A DNA stretch of 7,450 bases from Pseudomonadota bacterium (GCA_016937135.1 JAFGWO010000103.1:1-7450), one strand, 5' to 3'; counted from the stretch's first letter, positions 1-6,563 are shown. The notes: a model not told the origin generated them from the letters alone. Program-made: numbers and translations.

Positions 1-680
1 ACAGGGACGAGGAAACCATGGTGCGCGTTCTCCTGCGCATCAGCCAGGACGACGGGACGGCCGATCAGCGGGCCCTTGAGCGGGAGGTCCTCGAAATCCT
101 TGATTCCTACTACGCGGTCCCCCTGAAGGAGATGGACATCGGGAGGCTCTTGCTGTCCATCACGGATATGCTGCGGCTGCACCGGCTGAAGCTCCCCCCG
201 GACCTCGTCATCATGAGTAAGGCCTTCGTCACCGCGGAGGGGACGGCCCGCTTCATATACCCCGATCTCAACATAGTGGAGGAGGCCAGGGAGCACATTA
301 CACACCTCATGATGCAGCGCTTCAGGCCGGCTGCCCTCTGGCGAGGTTTCCGCTCCTCCCTCGCCCAGTTCATCAATCTTCAGCAGGAACTGCCGCGTCG
401 GATCGAGGAGGTAATCAACCGGGCGGAAAGGGGGAAACTGACCATCGGCTTCAGGCATGAGAACCTCGGAGGGCTGATGAACACCCTCGACAACATCACC
501 AACCGTCTAACCCTGGCGATCATCCTCGCCGCCATGATCGTGGCCTCTTCCATGATCATCACCACCGGCATCGGCCCTCTCCTTTTCGGCTTTCCCGCGC
601 TGGGGATCGTCGGATACCTTATCTCGGGGATGCTTGGCCTCTGGCTGGTTTTCAACATCCTGAGGTGGAGGAAATTCTGA
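1..680 (+). CDS. ABC1/AarF/UbiB-family atypical kinase, C-terminal part
   Basis: This is the C-terminal part of an AarF/ABC1/UbiB protein. The family are atypical kinase/ATPases, some of which support ubiquinone synthesis or membrane lipid homeostasis. The reading frame is already open at base 3 with no upstream stop, so the ATG at 18 is probably internal and the kinase core lies outside the window. The visible part shows the family's post-kinase helical region: a stretch around YYAVPLKEMDIGRLL, then LKLPPDLVIMSKAF and a DLNIVEEARE segment, the usual order near the end of these proteins. Two hydrophobic segments follow, from about LTLAIILAAMIVAS to the terminal LWLVFNILRW, and would anchor the protein in the inner membrane. 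It ends in a basic WRKF tail. It converges on the minus-strand PRC gene across 126 bases, in which I see only weak GGAAC/GTTCC pairing and no clear terminator. The family is confident; the physiological role (quinone or other lipid) cannot be read from this part. Confidence 0.88.
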   Translation, partial: RDEETMVRVLLRISQDDGTADQRALEREVLEILDSYYAVPLKEMDIGRLLLSITDMLRLHRLKLPPDLVIMSKAFVTAEGTARFIYPDLNIVEEAREHITHLMMQRFRPAALWRGFRSSLAQFINLQQELPRRIEEVINRAERGKLTIGFRHENLGGLMNTLDNITNRLTLAIILAAMIVASSMIITTGIGPLLFGFPALGIVGYLISGMLGLWLVFNILRWRKF

Positions 681-806
681 AAAGAGGATAGGCAAGGAGA
701 GAACGGAACATTCCTGCAGGTTCCCCGCGGATGCGCTCTGCCAGACCGGAAGGTTCAGGAGCTTTTCGGGGAAAGGGAACCGGTTATCCCGCGATCCAGC
801 GGCGGA

Positions 807-1595
807 TCAGCCCCCGCTGCCGGGATCCGAAGGGGCATCGCCCCCATCCTGAAGCCAATGACCCGGGTATCCGTAATAGCCATGGAGGGTTTCCTCCAGC
901 TCGCCGCCGGCGGCTTTTGAAGGATCATATTCCGGCCCCCCCTGTATTTGCCTTATGGTGAGACCGGTGGCGGCGGTCCTTTCCTCCCAGGAAAACCCCG
1001 TCAGGAACTCCACAGGGAAAATGACCTTTCTTCCTCCCGGCAGCCAGTTGCGGGTATCCGTGATCACAAACCTGAGGGCCCATGAGCGGTCATCCAGAAG
1101 AAATCCTTCCACGTGCCCGATCTGCCCGTCGGCGGCTCCGACCCTGTACCCGGTCACCTCTTCCACGTCCCGCAGGTTAGGATCCTGGTCCCCGGAAACA
1201 TCCCCATTTTCCCCGGCCGGAGGAATGGGCCGCATGGGGGCGAAGCCCGGATCGAGGGAGGTCAGGGGAGGATGCCAGTAAGGGACCCATCCGTAATGGC
1301 GGAAAAGTTCGAGCTCCCTTTGACGCGAAACGGGCCGACGGGTGTCCACATCCGGGCTGTCCTTTATCTTTTCCTTCGTAAGGGACACATGAAGAAGCTC
1401 TTCCTCAAGACTCACCTTCCGGACCGATTCCGGCGCGATGAGGACTTCCCTGCCCAGCATGAACTTTCCGGTGCGCACGACGATATACCGGACGGTCCAG
1501 AGGGCATCGTCGAAGAAGAAGCTCAGGACCTTCCCGATCTCCCCGTCATCGGCCTTTAGGTGGAACCCCCTAAGATCCTGAGTGCTTACCAGCAT
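807..1595 (-). CDS. Tandem PRC-barrel domain protein (paralog A)
   Basis: 262-residue protein with two PRC-barrel domains, small beta-barrels known from the photosynthetic reaction-centre H subunit and RimM. The first covers roughly residues 1-75 (HLKADDGEIGKV, WTVRYIVVRTGKF). The second covers roughly 140-215 (GAADGQIGHVEGFLLDD, WALRFVITDT). Between them is a linker motif, RPVSRQRELELFRHYGW followed by VPYW, at 87-107. A proline- and glycine-rich spacer follows, and the C-terminus is low-complexity Gly/Asp/Ser. I chose the ATG at 1595 because AAGGAGGT lies on the minus strand at 1601-1608, five bases upstream. The frame stays open to 1697, but that basic extension has no domain character and the paralog has no equivalent. 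There is no signal peptide or membrane helix. It is transcribed away from the PLD-VTT gene across a shared gap. The PRC fold is clear; its binding partner or ligand is unknown. Confidence 0.85.
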   Translation of the reverse strand: MLVSTQDLRGFHLKADDGEIGKVLSFFFDDALWTVRYIVVRTGKFMLGREVLIAPESVRKVSLEEELLHVSLTKEKIKDSPDVDTRRPVSRQRELELFRHYGWVPYWHPPLTSLDPGFAPMRPIPPAGENGDVSGDQDPNLRDVEEVTGYRVGAADGQIGHVEGFLLDDRSWALRFVITDTRNWLPGGRKVIFPVEFLTGFSWEERTAATGLTIRQIQGGPEYDPSKAAGGELEETLHGYYGYPGHWLQDGGDAPSDPGSGG

Positions 1596-1744
1596 GCCTG
1601 ACCTCCTTTTCCTCGGGCCCTTCAGGCTCAGCCCTGCAACCGGAATCGCCTCCCGCCATCTTTTGGAAAGACCCTTTTTTGTGCGCCTCCGGGGCACACC
1701 CTAACGAATGCCGCGCCCGCGCGGAAAATTGGTTTTGCCCTCCC

Positions 1745-1786
1745 TTGAATCAGGGTGGTATTGTTAAGAATAACATAATTGCGCAA
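1745..1786. promoter_or_regulatory. AT-rich island with TGTTA-N4-TAACA dyad in divergent promoter region
   Basis: In the gap between the divergent PRC and PLD-VTT genes there is a short AT-rich island in otherwise GC-rich DNA. It holds the dyad TGTTA (1762-1766), AGAA, TAACA (1771-1775) and, just after, the palindrome TTGCGCAA (1779-1786). A weak plus-strand promoter match, TTGCCC (1735-1740), 18 bases, TATTGT (1759-1764), overlaps the dyad. Its transcript would start near 1771. A small operator is plausible but inferred; I found no convincing minus-strand promoter. Confidence 0.3.
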
Positions 1787-1853
1787 GGACGCCCGCGGGA
1801 AACGGGCAGATTGGGGCGACAAGGATCGCCTTACAAAAAAGCTTTTACCCCCT

Positions 1854-1859
1854 GGAGGT
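1854..1859 (+). promoter_or_regulatory. Shine-Dalgarno GGAGGT deciding the TTG start at 1865
   Basis: GGAGGT lies five bases before TTG at 1865-1867. It is the only good ribosome-binding site in the 5' part of this frame, and the PLD domain begins soon after. The more upstream TTG at 1679 has no such site. Confidence 0.7.
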
Positions 1860-1864
1860 CCGGT

Positions 1865-3961
1865 TTGGATTCGATTCTGGATCCTGGAAGGAACTGCTGG
1901 AAGGTCTTCGAGGACGTAAACGTCAGTTTTCTCATCGATGCTGAAGATTATTTCCGGGATCTCCGCCGGTCCCTTCTGGATGCCGGTCATACCATTTACA
2001 TCGCCGGCTGGGATATAAACAGCCGCATCGAATTGGTCCGGAGAGGTGAAAAACCGGGCCATAACCGCCTCGGCCCCCTCCTGGATCATCTGGTGCGGGA
2101 AAAAAGCGGCCTTAACGTGTACATTCTCGACTGGGATTTTTCCACCATATTGCAGCCCCAAAGGGAACTGCTGCCCCTCGTGAAGTTCCGGTGGCAGTAC
2201 CATGACAGGCTCCGCTTCCAAATGGACGACAAGCATCCGGTGGGGGCGTCCCATCATCAAAAAATCGTGGTGATAGATGACGCTGTGGCCTACTGCGGGG
2301 GGATGGATCTCACAGCCTATCGCTGGGACACCAGGGAGCACCGCAAGGATGATCCGGGTCGGACCACTCCTAACGGCCGCCCTTACAATCCTTACCACGA
2401 TGTCCAGGCAAGGGTTGATGGCCGGGCCGCCAGGGCCCTTGGGGACCTTTTCAGAGACCGATGGACAAAGGCGACAACCGGCAGCGCGGCAAAACCCGAA
2501 GCAAAAAAAGAATCCATGGAAAGCCGGGACTGGGATTGTTCTTCGGCCCGGGTCGGCATCGCCCGTACCTTCCCCGCCTACGAGGATCAGCCGGAGATCC
2601 GGGAAATCGAAAACCTCTATCTGGACCTGATCCAATCCGCACGGCAAACGATTTATATAGAAAACCAGTATCTGACCTCGGAGACATTCACCGAGGCACT
2701 GGCCCAAAGCCTTTCCAGAAAGGATGGGCCCGAGGTGATCGTGGTCCTGACAAAGGATTACACCGGGTGGCTGGGGGAACAGGCCATGAAAGTCCTCCGG
2801 ACACGGGCCATCTCAAGGCTGCGGGCGGCCGACGGGTACGGGAGGCTTGGGATCTACTACCCCGTGATCCCGGGCATCGAACCGGAACAGTTTACCGTCC
2901 ACAGCAAAGTGATGGTCGTGGACGACCTCTATGCCAGGGTAGGTTCGAGCAACCTGTCCGGACGGTCCATGGGCCTTGACACGGAGTGCGACCTCCTTGT
3001 CGACGGGACCTCATCCTCCGGCACCCGTGAAGGGGTCCGTTTTTTTAAAGCCCGCCTTCTTGCCGAACACCTGGGAATGGATCCTGGACAGGTCCTGCAA
3101 GCCATCGACTCCGGGTCAACCATGAAGGAGCTGATCGAATCGAGATCCGGTAAGAAAAGGGCTCTGGTCAAGCTTCCGGAGCGGGATGAACCGGAACCGT
3201 CCGCACTGAAAGTCCTTGAGCTGACTGACCCGGATCATGCCGTGAACATGAATTTCCTCAAGGAGCATTTTTTCGGCGAAGAGGATCGGAAGACTTTCAT
3301 AAAAAGGAACAAATCACTCCTGGGTTTTTTGGCAATAGCCGGACTGGCGGTCCTTGTCCCTCTTCTCTGGTTTTTTACCCCCCTGGGTGAAATGATCGAT
3401 CCAGGCGAAATGGAAAAATGGTTCTCCATTTTGAGGGAAGAACCCTTGACTCCCCTTTTTGTGGTCCTGCTTTACGCTTTCGGGGGTCTCCTTTTCGTGC
3501 CCCTTAACCTGCTGATCATCTCGACGGCTGTTGCCTTCCCTACCATCCCTGCCCTTGCCTACGTATTGACAGGAAGCCTTCTAAGCTCCCTTGCGGGCTA
3601 TGCCGTTGGCCGGCTCCTGGGCAAGTCCTTCGTCAGGGATTTTTTCCCCGCAAAGGCAGAACCCCTTTATCAGAGGCTTTCCCAGGGCGGATTTGTTCCC
3701 GTTCTCCTGGTCCGGATTATCCCGGTGGCGCCCTTTACCTCTATCAACCTGTTCGCGGGGGCAATCCCTGTCCGGTTCCGCTCCTATATGCTGGGGACCC
3801 TGCTCGGCATCCTGCCAGGGGGCATCAGCCTTGTGGTCTTTCAGAGGAGTCTGCTCAAGATGATTACGGATTTCGATCCCGTGACACTGATCCTCGCCTT
3901 GGGCGCCCTGGCCTTTTTCCTCGGCGTCTTCCTGTTTTTCCGCAAACGCTATCACGTGTAA
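1865..3961 (+). CDS. Phospholipase D-like protein fused to a VTT (DedA/TVP38) membrane domain
   Basis: 698-residue fusion. The N-terminal two thirds is a PLD-superfamily enzyme with both HKD motifs: HQKIVVIDD (H131, K133, D138) and HSKVMVVDD (H346, K348, D353), the latter followed by GSSNLSGRS. The first PLD repeat opens with IYIAGWDINSRIEL and the second with IYIENQYLTSETF, both typical of the family. HKD enzymes exchange or hydrolyse phosphodiester headgroups through a phosphohistidine; cardiolipin synthesis or phospholipase activity are the main options. A charged linker follows, then a helix at about 484-505 and a VTT domain at about 528-668 carrying the family's R-x-IP...N...G signature (VRIIPVAPFTSINLFAGA, R617, N628, G632). 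A last helix at about 673-693 ends in a basic RKRYHV tail. VTT/DedA proteins are membrane lipid or undecaprenyl-phosphate transporters or scramblases. The start is the TTG at 1865, supported by GGAGGT; the frame is open to 1679 but that part looks non-coding. It converges on the small membrane-protein gene. Confidence 0.9.
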   Translation: MDSILDPGRNCWKVFEDVNVSFLIDAEDYFRDLRRSLLDAGHTIYIAGWDINSRIELVRRGEKPGHNRLGPLLDHLVREKSGLNVYILDWDFSTILQPQRELLPLVKFRWQYHDRLRFQMDDKHPVGASHHQKIVVIDDAVAYCGGMDLTAYRWDTREHRKDDPGRTTPNGRPYNPYHDVQARVDGRAARALGDLFRDRWTKATTGSAAKPEAKKESMESRDWDCSSARVGIARTFPAYEDQPEIREIENLYLDLIQSARQTIYIENQYLTSETFTEALAQSLSRKDGPEVIVVLTKDYTGWLGEQAMKVLRTRAISRLRAADGYGRLGIYYPVIPGIEPEQFTVHSKVMVVDDLYARVGSSNLSGRSMGLDTECDLLVDGTSSSGTREGVRFFKARLLAEHLGMDPGQVLQAIDSGSTMKELIESRSGKKRALVKLPERDEPEPSALKVLELTDPDHAVNMNFLKEHFFGEEDRKTFIKRNKSLLGFLAIAGLAVLVPLLWFFTPLGEMIDPGEMEKWFSILREEPLTPLFVVLLYAFGGLLFVPLNLLIISTAVAFPTIPALAYVLTGSLLSSLAGYAVGRLLGKSFVRDFFPAKAEPLYQRLSQGGFVPVLLVRIIPVAPFTSINLFAGAIPVRFRSYMLGTLLGILPGGISLVVFQRSLLKMITDFDPVTLILALGALAFFLGVFLFFRKRYHV

Positions 3962-3985
3962 AAAAGGGCTGGGGATGACTCTTTT
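3962..3985. terminator. Weak hairpin between convergent genes, possible bidirectional terminator
   Basis: Right after the PLD-VTT stop, AAAAGGG (3962-3968) can pair with CTCTTTT (3979-3985) through seven pairs including one G-U, around a 10-base loop. A-rich and T-rich arms in a 30-base convergent gap fit a bidirectional terminator, but the stem is AT-rich and weak. Confidence 0.22.
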
Positions 3986-3991
3986 CGCAGG

Positions 3992-4471
3992 CTATTCCAT
4001 CCTGTCCTTCCGCGTTTCCGCCTTGACACAAAGAAGACTGTAAAGCCCGAGGGAGCCAATGAGGAGGGCAATGCCAACAAGGAGCAGGGCCGCATACTTT
4101 AGATTTTCCGGTCCCTCCAGGGAAAACTTGAAGATTAGCATGAGGACCTCGATGGAAGCCGCGATGGTGACGGCTGTCAGAAAGCGGGTCAGTCCCCGCC
4201 GGACGTCAGAGTGCTTCAGGTAATCCGTTCCCCTTACAAGTTCCTCCTCCATGAACGCCTTTCCCAGGTCGAAGACGGCGATGCTTAATGTGACGAGGAT
4301 GATGGACTCGAGGAGGAGCGGGATGTTTACAGGTCCGGATATCTCCCTGGCGATGAGCCAGAGATTCCTGAACGCTTCGGAAACCAGGTAGATGCTGGCA
4401 AGGAAAAGGGCCGCCGAAAGTAAGAGGTAATATCCGGTCTCGACCATACCGAAAACCTTCTTTTTACCCAT
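3992..4471 (-). CDS. Small four-helix integral membrane protein, function unknown
   Basis: 159 residues with four predicted membrane helices, at about 13-34, 50-71, 96-116 and 125-147. The loop between helices two and three is charged (FDLGKAFMEEELVRGTDYLKHSDVRRG) and both termini are basic. I do not recognise the family with confidence. The size, the four helices and the charged segment after helix two recall PsiE-like membrane proteins, but that is a guess from architecture. The ATG at 4471 has AGAGGAG on the minus strand about eight bases upstream. It lies 58 bases downstream of the second PRC-barrel gene on the same strand, with no obvious terminator between, so the two probably form one transcript. 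Beside PRC and lipid-active genes, a membrane role is likely but unspecified. Confidence 0.75.
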   Translation of the reverse strand: MGKKKVFGMVETGYYLLLSAALFLASIYLVSEAFRNLWLIAREISGPVNIPLLLESIILVTLSIAVFDLGKAFMEEELVRGTDYLKHSDVRRGLTRFLTAVTIAASIEVLMLIFKFSLEGPENLKYAALLLVGIALLIGSLGLYSLLCVKAETRKDRME

Positions 4472-4529
4472 GCCTGTAACTCCTCTGGATGCCCTCGGGT
4501 TCCCCGGAATGCCGCCCGAAAGATCCGTC

Positions 4530-5267
4530 TCATTTCAGTTGATCGAAGTATTCCTCCACCTTCCCCGCTGATGGATCGAAAGGCTGTGAGGGCACATAAA
4601 GGGGAATGCCGTCGACATCGGACGAAGAAATGGCAAAGGTCACCGTACCCGTACTCCAGTCGATGTCCGAGATCCTTCTCACCGGAATGATCTTTTTCTC
4701 TCCCTTTTTCAGCCCCAGGAATTTTCCGGTATCGACGACGACAAAGCGCATCATCCATTCGTCGACATCCACGATGAAATCCTCGATGTGCCCGATGCTC
4801 CCATCCCGGGCAGCTGCCCCATAGCCGATTATCTTGAAGGTGTCCCTGAGGTGGGGGTTCTGTCCTTCCAGCATGTCCCGGGTAGAACGCGTCGAGGGAT
4901 CCGGCTGCACGTTTCCGGCCGTGGCCATTCCCGGCGGGGAATAATCCCAGTACGGGGACCATCCCATGTGCTGGAAATACATCATCTCCTTCTGCCGGTG
5001 GACGGGCATCCGGGCGTCCATGTAGGGACTGTTCCGGATCTCTTCCTTCGTCATGGAGATGGGGATGCTGTGGTCTGGAATATCCACCTTGCCGGCCGTC
5101 CGGGTATATATGAGTATGCTCTTCCCGGTAAGAAAATTCCCTGTTCTCACAACAAGATAGGGGACCGACCATACCCGTTCATCGAAATAGAGATTCTCGA
5201 CGTCCCCGATCTTCCCATCCTCGGCCTCGAGGTGATACCGGTCGAGACTTCTGGCGCTGATCATCAT
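4530..5267 (-). CDS. Tandem PRC-barrel domain protein (paralog B)
   Basis: 245-residue paralog of the protein encoded at 807-1595. The first 107 residues align with it without a gap, at about 45% identity counted by eye. PRC domain one is at about 1-75 (HLEAEDGKIGDVENLYFDE, VPYLVVRTGNF) and domain two at about 140-213 (ARDGSIGHIEDFIVD, WMMRFVVVDTGKF). The linker motif RMPVHRQKEMMYFQHMGW plus SPYW lies at 86-107. Both paralogs carry a DPS...G.(L/V)EE element near the C-terminus, but this one ends soon after it and lacks the Gly/Asp tail. There is no signal peptide or membrane helix. The ATG at 5267 is preceded by AGGAGG seven bases upstream; a second ATG follows immediately. It is the first gene of a probable two-gene unit with the four-helix membrane protein and diverges from the EEP gene. 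The fold is secure; a role as membrane-surface adaptor or sensor is inference. Confidence 0.86.
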   Translation of the reverse strand: MMISARSLDRYHLEAEDGKIGDVENLYFDERVWSVPYLVVRTGNFLTGKSILIYTRTAGKVDIPDHSIPISMTKEEIRNSPYMDARMPVHRQKEMMYFQHMGWSPYWDYSPPGMATAGNVQPDPSTRSTRDMLEGQNPHLRDTFKIIGYGAAARDGSIGHIEDFIVDVDEWMMRFVVVDTGKFLGLKKGEKKIIPVRRISDIDWSTGTVTFAISSSDVDGIPLYVPSQPFDPSAGKVEEYFDQLK

Positions 5268-5515
5268 AGCTCTTCCTCCTGTCTTTCTTCCTGCAAGCCA
5301 TTTTCCGAAACCCGCTTCCGGAAAAGCTCTCTCCCGGAACGGAAAGCAACATGGGTGCCAGATCCATCAAAGGTTTCCGGAACCGGCGGCGCACCGGAAT
5401 GCGAAGGTCCGGATGGAATAAAGAAAAGGTTGTTTTTTCCAGTTATCGCGGGGATTTTCGGCAATTCACCGGCAATCCTGATATCTGGAAATCCGGATCT
5501 TTCGATCATGCGAAG

Positions 5516-5529
5516 GTCTTCCGGAAGAC
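5516..5529. promoter_or_regulatory. 14-bp perfect palindrome, candidate operator
   Basis: GTCTTCCGGAAGAC is a perfect 14-bp palindrome in the divergent gap, 249 bases upstream of the PRC/membrane-protein unit and about 220 bases upstream of the EEP start. Its core TTCCGGAA recurs twice nearby. A dimeric regulator site is plausible; I do not recognise the cognate factor. Confidence 0.35.
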
Positions 5530-5740
5530 GCCGTTTTCGCGGTTTTTTCCCATCCCGCAGGAAAGTGTCCCATGATTCTGGACGACATCTCCGTGCCTCC
5601 AGTGATCGAAAAGGGGTGCTATCCTTGAAAAAGAGTGCGGAGTTTGAGAAGGGATCACTGAGGGGAAAACGGGGGTGCAGGGATGGACCGGGGCTGCCCA
5701 TGATCCAGGTCCGGGGATACCCATTCACGGATAACCCTGA

Positions 5741-5745
5741 AAGGA
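5741..5745 (+). promoter_or_regulatory. Shine-Dalgarno AAGGA deciding the GTG start at 5751
   Basis: AAGGA lies five bases before GTG at 5751, directly ahead of the conserved first strand of the EEP fold (KVITYNI). The in-frame ATG at 5700 has only poorly placed G-rich sequence upstream. Confidence 0.6.
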
Positions 5746-5750
5746 ACGGG

Positions 5751-6479
5751 GTGGGAAAAAACCTGAAAGTCATCACCTACAACATCAATCGCGGGCTGAG
5801 CGCCTTTAAAAAACGCCATGCCCTTGCTGCCATTGTAAAAGTCCTGCTGGAATCCGGGGCCGGCCTGGCCTGCCTTCAGGAGGTCTGGGAGGAGGAAGGC
5901 ATCAGCGAGAACGCGCTGGAAACGCTGACCAGAAGAGCCTGGAACAACTGGATTTACAACCGCAACGCAGTCTTCCCGGGCGGGGCGCAGGGAAACGCCG
6001 TCCTCAGCCGCCACAAGGTCATGCACTGGAACAACGTTGATGTGTCCATGGAAAAAACCGAACCGAGGGGCTTCCTGGACGTGAGGGTGCGGATCGAGGG
6101 CACCCCCATGGAACTGGCTGTCATCTGCCTTCACTTCGGCCTCAAGGAAACGGAAAGGCGGGTCCAGGTGGGCAGACTTTTGGATTATATTTCCTGCAGA
6201 ACCGGGAAAGACGATCCCGTCATCGTGGCCGGGGATTTCAACGACTGGCGCGGGGTAACCCATCGGAGGCTGAAAAGGGAATCGGATCTAACCATCGCAG
6301 GCCCGGCAGGCGGTTCATGCCTTGCCAGGACCTTTCCTTCCCTCTTCCCGATGTTTCCACTTGACCGGATATATTATAAAAATCTGGAGCTGGTCCGCGC
6401 AGGGGTGCCTTGTGGCATCGGCAGGAGGGGGCTTTCCGACCACCTTCCTGTCATGGCTGAGTTCAGGATCGACAGGTAA
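5751..6479 (+). CDS. YbhP-like endonuclease/exonuclease/phosphatase (EEP) family protein
   Basis: 242-residue metal-dependent phosphodiesterase of the EEP (DNase I/exonuclease III/sphingomyelinase) superfamily. All core motifs are present: TYNIN (N11), CLQEVW (E44), GNAVLSR (N82), LHFGL (H128), AGDFNDW (D162, N164), LDRIYYKN (D205) and the terminal SDHLP (D230, H231). Together these give the Mg2+ site and catalytic His/Asp. From memory, the segments RNAVFPGGAQGNAVLSR and ARTFPSLFPMFPLDRIYYKN closely resemble E. coli YbhP, of about 250 residues, whose gene lies beside the PLD-family cardiolipin synthase gene clsB (ybhO). The PLD-VTT gene nearby repeats that association. The start is GTG at 5751, set by AAGGA; ATG 5700 would add 17 residues without domain character. 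There is no signal peptide, so a cytoplasmic enzyme is expected. The substrate is unproven: a lipid headgroup phosphodiester is suggested by context and a nucleic acid cannot be excluded. Confidence 0.87.
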   Translation: MGKNLKVITYNINRGLSAFKKRHALAAIVKVLLESGAGLACLQEVWEEEGISENALETLTRRAWNNWIYNRNAVFPGGAQGNAVLSRHKVMHWNNVDVSMEKTEPRGFLDVRVRIEGTPMELAVICLHFGLKETERRVQVGRLLDYISCRTGKDDPVIVAGDFNDWRGVTHRRLKRESDLTIAGPAGGSCLARTFPSLFPMFPLDRIYYKNLELVRAGVPCGIGRRGLSDHLPVMAEFRIDR

Positions 6480-6485
6480 GTTCCA

Positions 6486-6557
6486 ATTGATAATTGAGGA
6501 TCAAGGGCGCCAGCCTTGGTGTTTGTATTTCTAAATCCGCGATCCTCAATTCTCAAT
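6486..6557. repeat. 17-bp imperfect inverted repeat spanning 72 bp
   Basis: ATTGATAATTGAGGATC (6486-6502) is repeated inverted at 6541-6557 with one mismatch; its inner 11 bases match perfectly. The 38-base centre holds a smaller hairpin, CAAGG (6502-6506) with CCTTG (6514-6518), around GGCGCC. The arms are built of 7-base units: CAATTGA then TAATTGA on the left, CCTCAAT then TCTCAAT on the right. It starts seven bases after the EEP stop. It could fold as a terminator-like hairpin, though the nearest T-run (6572-6577) is 14 bases beyond the arm, or be a small non-autonomous repeat. I see no clear target-site duplication. Confidence 0.6.
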
Positions 6558-6563
6558 CCAGAA

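Larger units (their letters stand above)
5268..5750. other. 483-base divergent intergenic region with repeated TTCCGGAA sites
   Basis: I see no convincing gene here. Frames open on both strands lack good ribosome-binding sites and show no recognisable domain. The region is notable for the octamer palindrome TTCCGGAA, found three times (5316-5323, 5375-5382, 5519-5526) and nowhere else in the window by eye. The third copy is the core of a perfect 14-bp palindrome, GTCTTCCGGAAGAC (5516-5529). Several near matches (CCGGAA, TCCGGA) lie between. No strong -35/-10 pair stands out on either strand; the best plus-strand -10-like hexamer is TATCCT at 5620-5625, without a good partner. It presumably holds the control sites for the divergent PRC/membrane-protein unit and the EEP gene. 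Confidence 0.45.

Noticed and set aside
1679..1698. TGTGC...GCACA hairpin next to a T-run as a terminator
   Set aside because: The six T residues precede the stem on the plus strand, and on the minus strand the stem is followed by A residues, so it has the wrong polarity for an intrinsic terminator in either direction.
1628..2707. 359-codon open frame on the minus strand inside the PLD-VTT gene
   Set aside because: It lies antisense to the intact PLD domain with both catalytic motifs in the other strand. Its translation has no recognisable domain and no ribosome-binding site; it is a shadow of GC-rich coding DNA.
4327..5172. 281-codon minus-strand frame overlapping the second PRC gene and the membrane-protein gene
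   Set aside because: It is frame-shifted relative to two well-supported same-strand genes, and its His/Gly/Arg-rich composition is typical of an out-of-frame translation.
4788..5750. Long plus-strand extension of the EEP frame, running antisense to the second PRC gene
   Set aside because: The extension has no domain character, overlaps a well-supported gene on the other strand, and the EEP fold begins right after GTG 5751, which has its own ribosome-binding site.
5264..5776. Minus-strand open frame in the 483-base gap, ending in a TGA that overlaps the ATGATGA start of the second PRC gene
   Set aside because: The stop-start overlap hints at translational coupling, but the protein is low in conserved features, its ATGs (including the one at 5509) lack a good ribosome-binding site, and it runs across the start of the EEP gene.
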